NCBI GenBank assembly: GCA_964523575.1 | Contig: CAZGAV010000005.1 | Location: forward strand, 1 to 64,000 | DNA from: DAOUTW01 sp964523575 | GTDB lineage: Bacteria; Zixibacteria; MSB-5A5; GN15; JAAZOE01 | Direction of reading: 5' to 3' | Length of the DNA stretch: 64,000 nt | In this document: in pieces, positions 25,650-33,094 of the stretch | Layout of the letters: each line of letters opens with the position of its first letter | How positions within the stretch are numbered: the first letter of the stretch is position 1 | The notes under the pieces: generated by a model | Told to the model about the DNA's origin: nothing | What the model saw: the letters and a program-made list of their open reading frames with translations, nothing else | Database searches by the model: none | Program-made: the position numbers and the translations under genes

Positions 25650-26135
25650 ATGAAACGGACTTTAACCATAATGTCGATCCTGGCCGTGGCCGTCGCTTTC
25701 GGCGTCATCCCGGCCGGAGCCCAGATGATGGGCAACAATCAGTCACAGGGTAAGACCATGATGACCGATTCCACCACCTACATGCACAATGCCGACCTCA
25801 TGAAAATGATGCAGAAATCGACCAGCCAGAACACGGCCATGGTCGCCGACCTCAACCAGATTGACGAGGATTTCCACCAGATGATGTCCATCGACGACAT
25901 CAAGACCTTGAAAGTGGAAATGAAAAAGGAAGTCCAGCGGCTGACGGCGTTGCACGATGAAATGCAGCAGATGTCGCAGATGCAGATGCAGATGAACGAC
26001 ATGATGAACACCGGCACCATGCACGGAAATATGATGGGCAACCGCAGCCATATGAGCGGTATGCAGAATAATATGCAGACGGGCCAGACCGGCGTAGCGA
26101 AGGATAATGTCAAATCGCCGGGCGACAAGAGATAA
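25650..26135 (+). CDS. Exported methionine-rich protein, probably copper-binding
   Basis: A 161-residue protein with a Sec signal peptide (to about 25, PAGAQ). The mature part is exceptionally rich in Met and Gln, with MQQMSQMQMQMNDMM and MHGNMMGNRSHMSGMQ stretches and several His. A helical middle (about 50-100) has a DEDFHQMMSIDDIKTLKVEMKKEVQRL pattern. Met-rich periplasmic proteins of this type bind Cu(I). Two genes downstream is a copper-type P-ATPase, which supports that role. Metal binding is inferred. It has a putative sigma-54 promoter. Confidence 0.8.
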   Translation: MKRTLTIMSILAVAVAFGVIPAGAQMMGNNQSQGKTMMTDSTTYMHNADLMKMMQKSTSQNTAMVADLNQIDEDFHQMMSIDDIKTLKVEMKKEVQRLTALHDEMQQMSQMQMQMNDMMNTGTMHGNMMGNRSHMSGMQNNMQTGQTGVAKDNVKSPGDKR

Positions 26136-26311
26136 TGGCCCCGAACGATCGACGGAATCGTATCCCTCCGTACAATTTCGACGGGGGATTTCCGATTCCT
26201 GATATCGCACGATTGAACTCGTGGAGGGAAGGGAGAAGGTCGTCGACTTATGATTCACGGCCCTCCTTTTCCTCCACTCTTAAATAGACTTGAGAAACGA
26301 GGTGACAAACG

Positions 26312-26536
26312 ATGGGACACCTGGGATTCTACGGACTGGGCGGTATATGGATGATCATCGTCTGGGTTTTGATTATCGCCGTCGGACTATATGTCCTGAG
26401 GATTTTTGTCAGAGATAAGGACAACCGCCATCAGCCGTCTGAAACTCCCGATGAAATCCTCAAACGCCGTTACGCCTCCGGCGATATTTCGAGCCGGGAA
26501 TACAATGAAATGAAAGAAAAACTACACCATGGTTAG
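26312..26536 (+). CDS. Small membrane protein with SHOCT domain
   Basis: A 74-residue protein. One membrane helix at about 11-33 (IWMIIVWVLIIAVGLYVL) is followed by a short basic linker and a C-terminal SHOCT motif (ILKRRYASGDISSREYNEMKEKL). Such proteins often lie beside copper-efflux genes; the function is unknown. The ribosome site GAGGTG is eight bases before the ATG. It lies 53 bases before the ATPase and is probably co-transcribed. Confidence 0.85.
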   Translation: MGHLGFYGLGGIWMIIVWVLIIAVGLYVLRIFVRDKDNRHQPSETPDEILKRRYASGDISSREYNEMKEKLHHG

Positions 26537-26589
26537 GCGGTTATAGAGGCCTCAAAGAATTGCGACCCCAAGAGGGGGTCGATTTTAAT

Positions 26590-29214
26590 ATGAATGTTGG
26601 TCTTAAAGATCCCGTATGTGGTATGGCTGTCGATGAAGACAGCCCCTACCGCGCCGTCGAGAACGGCCGCACGGTTTATTTCTGTAGCGACGACTGCCGC
26701 GAGGAATTTGAATCGAAGGATAAAATGCATATGACCGAATTGCTAAAAGATCCCGTCTGCGGTATGGATGTCGACGCCTCGAGCCCCCACCGGTTCGAGT
26801 ATCGCGGTAAAGAATACTACTTCTGTAGCCAGGGTTGCCGTGACAAATTTGCCGCCGATCCCGATAAATATCTCGACAAGACACCGCCATCGCCTATGCC
26901 CGGTCATCATCACGACCATCATCACGACCAACCGGCCGCATCGGCACCCGAACTGAAAACAGCGTCTTCTTCGGATGCCTCCCGCGTTTACGTCTGCCCT
27001 ATGCATCCCGATGAACGCCAGACTTCCCCCGGCAATTGTTCGATCTGCGGTATGTCGCTCGAACCGTATGTTTCATCCACGCCGGCCGGCGGCACCGAAT
27101 ACACCTGCCCCATGCATCCCGAAGTGATTCAGGATCACCCCGGAAGCTGCCCCAAATGCGGCATGGCCCTGGAACCGCGAACCGTAACGGAAACCGAGGA
27201 AGACAACTCTGAATTACGGGACATGAAACGACGTCTGTGGGTCAGCGCCCTCCTATCCGTACCATTGCTTCTTATCGCCATGCTGGGCCATGTGCCCTCT
27301 ATCCATACCTGGATGGCGTCAATCGCCGCCCCCCGGATCTGGACTCTGGCCGAATTGGCTCTCGCGACACCGGTAGTTTTATGGGGCGGATGGCCCTTCT
27401 TTGTCCGGGGATGGTACTCTCTGCTGAACCACAGCCTCAATATGTTCACGCTGATCGGCATGGGTGTCGCCATCGCCTATCTCTATAGCCTGATGGCGGC
27501 CCTTTTCCCCGGTATTTTTCCGGCCGCCTTCCGCGACACCGCCGGCGAAGTCGCCGTCTATTTTGAAGCCGCCGCCATGATTGTCACCCTTGTTCTGGTC
27601 GGTCAGGTGATGGAATTGCGGGCCCGGCGGCAAACCGGATCGGCCATCAAGGCCCTGCTGAAATTGGCCCCCAAAATAGCCCATCGGATCGACCGCGACG
27701 GCAATGAAAACGACATTCCCCTCGATCAGGTACAAATCGGCGACCGCCTCCGCGTACGGTCCGGAGAAAAAATCCCGGTGGACGGCATCGTCGTCGATGG
27801 TTCCAGTTCCGTCGATGAGTCGATGATTACCGGCGAATCAATCCCGGTCTCGAAAGAATCGCCTGATCAGGTAATCGGCGCCACCGTCAACGGTTCCGGT
27901 TCATTCATTCTCAAAGCCGAAAAAGTCGGCTCCGACACATTATTATCCCAGATTGTCAATATGGTTTCCGAAGCTCAGCGCAGTCGGGCCCCCATCCAGA
28001 AAATCGCCGATATCGCCGCTTCCTATTTCGTACCGGCTGTCATTCTGATTGCTGTCATAACCTTTGTCATCTGGGCTTTCGTCGGTCCGCCGCCGCGTTT
28101 GGTGCACGCCCTGATCAATGCCGTCGCCGTCCTGATTATCGCCTGTCCCTGCGCTCTGGGGCTGGCGACGCCGATGTCGATCATGGTTGCCTCGGGCAAA
28201 GGCGCCACCGCCGGAGTGCTGTTCAAGAACGCCGAGGCAATCGAAGTCCTTCAAAAAGTCGATACTCTGGTAATAGACAAAACCGGAACCTTGACCGCCG
28301 GAAAGCCGACGCTGGTCCGGGTTGAGGCCGAAGACCCCTGGAACGAGGACGACCTCTTGCGTTATGCCGCCAGCCTGGAGCGGGGAAGTGAACACCCTCT
28401 GGCAACCGCCATCGTGGACGGAGCCGCCGAACACCACCTCCAGTTGCGAGCTATCGGCAACTTCCAGTCGGTCACCGGCCTGGGCGTCACCGGCATTGTC
28501 CAGGATAAAAAGGTTTCATTGGGGAATCGGGCTTTCATGGAGCAACTCGGAGTCAACATCGATTCCCAGATCGAATCGGCCGATAAGATGCGCCGGGAGG
28601 GACAAACTGTCATGTTTGTGGCTTTGGATGGCCTCGCCTCCGGACTTATCGGCGTCGCCGATCCCATCAAAAAAACGACCCCGGCGGCCATCAAAGCCCT
28701 TCACCGCGAAGGCCTTCGCCTGGTCATGCTGACCGGCGACAACCGGACCACGGCCGAGGCTGTCGCCCGCCAATTGGGTATCGACGAAGTCTTCGCCGAA
28801 ATTCTCCCCGGCCAGAAAGCCGATACTGTCAAAAAATTGCAGTCGCAGAATCGCTTTGTGGCCATGGCCGGCGACGGCATCAACGACGCCCCGGCTCTGG
28901 CGCAGGCTCAGGTCGGAATCGCGATGGGCACCGGTACCGACGTCGCCATGGAAAGCGCCGGCGTCACTCTGGTCAAGGGCGATCTCATGGGAATCGTGCG
29001 CGCCCGGCGGCTGAGCCGTCTGACCATGCAGAACATAAAACAGAATTTATTCCTGGCCATTGTTTACAATTCCCTGGGGATACCGATCGCCGCCGGCGTG
29101 CTCTATCCCTTTTTCGGCCTCCTCCTCAGCCCCATCATTGCCGCCGCCGCCATGAGTTTCAGTTCCGTTTCGGTTATCACCAACGCCCTGCGGTTGCGCC
29201 GCCGGAAAATTTGA
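26590..29214 (+). CDS. copA: Copper-transporting P1B-type ATPase with YHS and HMBD domains
   Basis: It pumps monovalent copper (or silver) out of the cytoplasm using ATP. The order is: two YHS/TRASH domains (each KDPVCGM ... YFCSxxCR), a His-rich linker (GHHHDHHHDQ), two heavy-metal-binding CPMHP ... CGM domains, then the P1B core. The core shows the CPC ion motif (IACPCALGLATP), TGES, the phosphorylation site DKTGTLTAGKP, the SEHPLATAI nucleotide-binding HP motif, and GDGINDAPAL. About eight membrane helices are expected. No classical HMA (CXXC) domain is present. A TTG at 26560 is an alternative start; I prefer ATG 26590 with AGAGGGGG upstream. Confidence 0.92.
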   Translation: MNVGLKDPVCGMAVDEDSPYRAVENGRTVYFCSDDCREEFESKDKMHMTELLKDPVCGMDVDASSPHRFEYRGKEYYFCSQGCRDKFAADPDKYLDKTPPSPMPGHHHDHHHDQPAASAPELKTASSSDASRVYVCPMHPDERQTSPGNCSICGMSLEPYVSSTPAGGTEYTCPMHPEVIQDHPGSCPKCGMALEPRTVTETEEDNSELRDMKRRLWVSALLSVPLLLIAMLGHVPSIHTWMASIAAPRIWTLAELALATPVVLWGGWPFFVRGWYSLLNHSLNMFTLIGMGVAIAYLYSLMAALFPGIFPAAFRDTAGEVAVYFEAAAMIVTLVLVGQVMELRARRQTGSAIKALLKLAPKIAHRIDRDGNENDIPLDQVQIGDRLRVRSGEKIPVDGIVVDGSSSVDESMITGESIPVSKESPDQVIGATVNGSGSFILKAEKVGSDTLLSQIVNMVSEAQRSRAPIQKIADIAASYFVPAVILIAVITFVIWAFVGPPPRLVHALINAVAVLIIACPCALGLATPMSIMVASGKGATAGVLFKNAEAIEVLQKVDTLVIDKTGTLTAGKPTLVRVEAEDPWNEDDLLRYAASLERGSEHPLATAIVDGAAEHHLQLRAIGNFQSVTGLGVTGIVQDKKVSLGNRAFMEQLGVNIDSQIESADKMRREGQTVMFVALDGLASGLIGVADPIKKTTPAAIKALHREGLRLVMLTGDNRTTAEAVARQLGIDEVFAEILPGQKADTVKKLQSQNRFVAMAGDGINDAPALAQAQVGIAMGTGTDVAMESAGVTLVKGDLMGIVRARRLSRLTMQNIKQNLFLAIVYNSLGIPIAAGVLYPFFGLLLSPIIAAAAMSFSSVSVITNALRLRRRKI

Positions 29215-29246
29215 TGCCACTCTTCGCAATTGGCGAGGGGATAATA

Positions 29247-29278
29247 AAACGGCGTCGATAAAAAATTCGACGCCGTTT
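29247..29278. terminator. Bidirectional terminator between the ATPase and M16 genes
   Basis: AAACGGCGTCGA (29247-29258) pairs over 12 perfect base pairs with TCGACGCCGTTT (29267-29278) between convergent genes. Confidence 0.8.
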
Positions 29279-29312
29279 CCTGATTCAATCTTTCACTAAC
29301 CGCAAAGCGATA

Positions 29313-31448
29313 TCACAAACCTTCCGGTTTGACGAACAACGAGGAATCGTATTCGCCGTTGATCTTGATCGTCTTCATGACGATTTCGAAGGTCATGCCG
29401 CCGCCGTCCTGATGGATCTTGGTCGGCATCATGATTCCATCGAATTTCTTGTAATCGCTGTTGGTTTCGACAATCTCTCCCGGACCGGCCATAGTTTCAC
29501 CCATATAACGCATCCCGGCCGGAAGATAGCTGGTCGGATCCACATACATGGAAAACTGCGTGCCGGCGTCGGTGATGAAATCGAGCCGGATCGCCGGCTT
29601 GCCGTTAAACTCTTCCTCGCCCCGGCTGGCCACCTTGATCATGTCGTCCTGATCGACATGGGAGAAAAGCCAGACCGAATTGCGGGTCAGGTTACTCCTC
29701 TCGTCCTCGGCCTGACTGGAGGGCATCGCCTGCGTCTGGCCGCCGGCCGTAACCCAGCCGTCGGTGCCGTCGAAAATGATTACCTGGTTGCCCATCGGCG
29801 TCTGGATGATCTGGGCCGACTTGTCGGGCATCACCTGAATACTGGTCAAGGCCATCTTCATCGCGCCCTGCGGCGTATTCAGAGTCAGGTCGGCCTCGGC
29901 CACGATATTGGTGATATTCCGGAAACTCTCCGGGCCGCCGGTGGCCTCGGCTGCTTTGGTCAAAACCGCCAGTCCCTCGGCCAGTTCCTCATCGGTGGCC
30001 TCAAACGCCTCCGTGGCCGGCTTGGGGATGGTGATGTCAATATCGTTGACATTGCCGAAAACGCTCAACGGCTCATCGAATTCATCCCCTTTTCCGACCA
30101 CCAGTATCTGGAGGTTATCGGGATTCAATTTCCGCTTGGCGACGTCGATAACGTCCTCCGGCGTGACCTTCTCCACCGCTTCCTTCAACTGCTGCAAATA
30201 ATCGCGGGGCATACCGTAATAATCGTAGGTCATCATCCGGCCGAGAATTTCGCCCTTGGTGTCGAAATTGAACACATACGAATTGAGCCATCCATCTTTG
30301 GCCCGCCGCATTTCTTCGGCCGTCGGCGGCGTTGTCTGCATCGACTTGATCTGCGTGATCATTTCCCGGATCGCCTTGACGGTGCTCTCCGATTTGGTCG
30401 CGGCATACGCATAAAACCAGCCGGGATAATCGTAGTTGAAAGAATAATTGCCCTGAGCCGTATAGGCCAGACCCAGCCGGGTGCGGACATTATCCGTCAA
30501 GCGGCTGCCGAAACTCCCGCCCAACACCGCGTTCATAACAATCGTGGCCGGGTAATCGGGATCGCCCATCTTGCCGCCGACATGCCCGATCAGTATATTC
30601 GACTGGTTGACATCCGTCTTCTCGGCATAATTGACCGAGGGATGGAACTTGTAATCCACAGGCGGCGGCGCGGGAGTTTCCTGAGCCGCTCGTTTCCAGT
30701 CGCCGAAATACTTCTTGACCATCGCCAGCATCTCGTCCCGGTTGAAATCGCCCCAAACCGCCAGTTGCATATTGTTGGGGTGGACATAAGCTTTATGGAA
30801 CTTGACCAGATCGTCCCGATTGATGGCGCCGATCGTGGCGTATTCCTCGGTGCGGGCATAGGGAGAATCAGGCCCGAAAATCAATTTGCGGAATTCGCGG
30901 ATGCAAATATCCATCGGCTCGTCGTTCCGTCTCGAAATGGCTGATTTGGCGCTGGTGCGGGACAGTTCGATTTTATCCTCGTCGAATACCGGATTGCGCA
31001 GGACGTCGGCCAGAGTGCTCATGACCGTCTCGGCGTATTCGGACAGGCCGTTGGCATTGGCCGATCCCGATGTCCGGTCGATTCCGGTTTCGACGTAAGC
31101 CCCGATGGCCTCCAGTTCCTCGTCGATCTGGTCGCCGGTTTTGCTCGTCGTCCCGCCGGTCCGCATGACCTCACCGGTCATCGACGCCAGCCCCGCTTTC
31201 GCCGCCGGCTCGAGATAAGAGCCGCACCGGTTGAGTGAGGCGTACATGTTGACCGTCGGCAGAGTGTGATCTTCGAGCAGGTAAACCGTGATGCCGTTGT
31301 CGAGGACAAAGCGATCCGGTTCCGGAATATCGAATTTATTGAGCGCGGGATATTTGATATCGTCGATCTTCTTCCCCCACGCCGGAATGACCGCCAGCGC
31401 CAGCAGGCCGCACAGCCACCACGCCATGATCATCTTCATCGCTTTCAT
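29313..31448 (-). CDS. M16-family subunit without catalytic motif, with LolA-like tail
   Basis: A 711-residue exported protein with a signal peptide to about 25. Residues 35-480 have two M16 halves (FVLDNGITVYLLEDHTLPTVNMYA; MNAVLGGSFGSRLTDNVRTRLGLAYT). The HXXEH zinc motif is replaced by a sequence without His, so this half is probably the non-catalytic partner. Residues 500-711 form a different, beta-rich domain with an outer-membrane-lipoprotein-sorting (LolA-like) pattern (VEADLTLNTPQGAMKM ... NQVIIFDGTDGWV). Its start codon overlaps the stop of the upstream catalytic M16 gene (TAATG), so the two subunits are translationally coupled and likely form a heterodimer. Confidence 0.87.
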   Translation of the reverse strand: MKAMKMIMAWWLCGLLALAVIPAWGKKIDDIKYPALNKFDIPEPDRFVLDNGITVYLLEDHTLPTVNMYASLNRCGSYLEPAAKAGLASMTGEVMRTGGTTSKTGDQIDEELEAIGAYVETGIDRTSGSANANGLSEYAETVMSTLADVLRNPVFDEDKIELSRTSAKSAISRRNDEPMDICIREFRKLIFGPDSPYARTEEYATIGAINRDDLVKFHKAYVHPNNMQLAVWGDFNRDEMLAMVKKYFGDWKRAAQETPAPPPVDYKFHPSVNYAEKTDVNQSNILIGHVGGKMGDPDYPATIVMNAVLGGSFGSRLTDNVRTRLGLAYTAQGNYSFNYDYPGWFYAYAATKSESTVKAIREMITQIKSMQTTPPTAEEMRRAKDGWLNSYVFNFDTKGEILGRMMTYDYYGMPRDYLQQLKEAVEKVTPEDVIDVAKRKLNPDNLQILVVGKGDEFDEPLSVFGNVNDIDITIPKPATEAFEATDEELAEGLAVLTKAAEATGGPESFRNITNIVAEADLTLNTPQGAMKMALTSIQVMPDKSAQIIQTPMGNQVIIFDGTDGWVTAGGQTQAMPSSQAEDERSNLTRNSVWLFSHVDQDDMIKVASRGEEEFNGKPAIRLDFITDAGTQFSMYVDPTSYLPAGMRYMGETMAGPGEIVETNSDYKKFDGIMMPTKIHQDGGGMTFEIVMKTIKINGEYDSSLFVKPEGL

Positions 31449-32977
31449 TATTTGGTCTCCTTTTCGCCCTCTTCGTCCGTCGTTTCGATATATCCCACGG
31501 TCCGGTTACTGCGGGCCAGCGTTTCCTTGGCCACCCTCTGCACATCCTCCGCCGTCACGGCGTTGATGGCATCGAGGCTCTTGAACATCTGACGCCAGTC
31601 ACCGAAGAAATTCTGGTACATGACCAGCTGGCTGGCCATGCCGCTGCGGGACGAAAGTTGATTGATAAATGAAGCCTTGGCGCGGGCTTTGATTTTGTCG
31701 AGTTCCGCCTGGGGAATCGGTTCATTGACCACCTTCTCGATATCCTCGTACACGGCCGCTTCGCAATCCTCGGCCGTCACCCCTTGTGCCGGAACGACAA
31801 AAATACCGAATTCGGACGCATACTTGTTGCCGGGGAACGATGCGAAAGCGCTGGCGCTGGTCGCGATTTTTTTGTCCTTGACCAGATCGGAATAGAGCAG
31901 CGAAGTGCGGCCCTGGCCCAGATAGTCGGCGATAGCGTCATATACCGGATCATCCTGATCGGTGACGGCCGGCCGATGGTATCCGATCAAAAGGAAGGGC
32001 TGGGATTTGTCGAACACGGCCACCCTTCTTTCGGCATCCTGTGCCGGCTCTATAGTTGTCACCCGGTCCGGTTCGGGGCGCTTGGGCAACGGGCCGAAAT
32101 ATTCCTTGGCCAGTTTCTTGACATCGTCCGGCTTGACATCGCCGACGATGGCGATCATCATGTTCGACGCCACATAATACTTGGCCAGAAAATCCCGGGC
32201 CGCCTGCTTGTCGATATTGCTGATATCCGACATCGGACCGATAAGCGACATGCCATAGGGATGAGCTTTAAAGGCCAGGCCCAGAAACTCCTCGACCAGC
32301 CGTCCGACCGGCGAAGACTCCACGCCCATCCGCCGCTCTTCCTTGATCACATCTTTTTCTTTATAAAACTGCCGCAGGACGGGCCGGAGAAAACGGCCCG
32401 ATTCGAGGGCGAACCAGAGCTCGGTCCGGTTGGAGGGAAAAGAACAGTAATACATCGTCTGGTCGTAACCGGTGCCGGCATTGAGACCGACGCCGCCCTC
32501 ACGATCGACGATAACCGAATATTCGTTCATCTCCACCAGCTGATCGGCGGCTTGCTGTGAGGAATCGAAATCGGCCTTCAAATCGGCCAGCAGGTTGGCG
32601 TCAGCCAATGTGCCCTTTTTCTCTTCCTCGCGATAGGCGGCATAGGCGGCGTCCAGTTTTTCGAGCGCCTTCATCTCCGCCTTGTAATCCTTGGTGCCGA
32701 CCTCGTCGGTGCCTTTGAACGCCATATGTTCGAAAACATGCGCCAGACCGTCGTATCCCCGGGGATCGTCGGCGCCGCCGACATCGACCAGGGTCACGAA
32801 TGAAGCCACCGGAGCGCTGTGGTCTTCAAGGACGATAAACTTCAAACCATTATCCAGCGTGAAATCGGTAATCTTATTCTCGATAGTGGAGAAGTCAAAA
32901 GCCCACAAACTCCCGCCTGTTACTCCCAGGAAAACAATCAATGCGATTATCCCGAGAGTCCATCTCTTGCTTGTCAT
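31448..32977 (-). CDS. M16 zinc peptidase, catalytic subunit
   Basis: A periplasmic metalloprotease of about 509 residues. A signal anchor lies at about 6-26. The inverted zinc motif HVFEH (His80, Glu83, His84) is followed by MAFKGT, and KEERRMGVESSPVGRL supplies the distal Glu region. A helical insertion of about 70 residues (KDYKAEMKALEKLDAAYAAYR) lies between them. The second half has GRTSLLYSDLVKDKKIATSASAF. The ATG at 32977 has GGAGG upstream, so I prefer it to an ATG four codons earlier. It is paired with a non-catalytic partner. The substrate is unknown. Confidence 0.9.
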   Translation of the reverse strand: MTSKRWTLGIIALIVFLGVTGGSLWAFDFSTIENKITDFTLDNGLKFIVLEDHSAPVASFVTLVDVGGADDPRGYDGLAHVFEHMAFKGTDEVGTKDYKAEMKALEKLDAAYAAYREEEKKGTLADANLLADLKADFDSSQQAADQLVEMNEYSVIVDREGGVGLNAGTGYDQTMYYCSFPSNRTELWFALESGRFLRPVLRQFYKEKDVIKEERRMGVESSPVGRLVEEFLGLAFKAHPYGMSLIGPMSDISNIDKQAARDFLAKYYVASNMMIAIVGDVKPDDVKKLAKEYFGPLPKRPEPDRVTTIEPAQDAERRVAVFDKSQPFLLIGYHRPAVTDQDDPVYDAIADYLGQGRTSLLYSDLVKDKKIATSASAFASFPGNKYASEFGIFVVPAQGVTAEDCEAAVYEDIEKVVNEPIPQAELDKIKARAKASFINQLSSRSGMASQLVMYQNFFGDWRQMFKSLDAINAVTAEDVQRVAKETLARSNRTVGYIETTDEEGEKETK

Positions 32978-33019
32978 GCAATCCTCCATTGGTTATCTAT
33001 GTATCTCTGAATTTCGCCC

Positions 33020-33048
33020 AATTTAATAATACTTCAAGGGTGAATCAA
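33020..33048 (-). promoter_or_regulatory. Promoter of the M16 operon
   Basis: On the minus strand TTGATT (33048-33043), a 17-base spacer and TAAATT (33025-33020) lie about 43 bases before the start codon. Confidence 0.55.
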
Positions 33049-33094
33049 GACATGTACGACCTTTTCCCCGTTTTTTCTCGTCTTCCGAATTCTT

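Noticed and set aside
29412..30944. 510-codon plus-strand frame opposite the M16 partner gene
   Set aside because: It is an antisense shadow of a conserved protease-family gene with overlapping start and stop in an operon.
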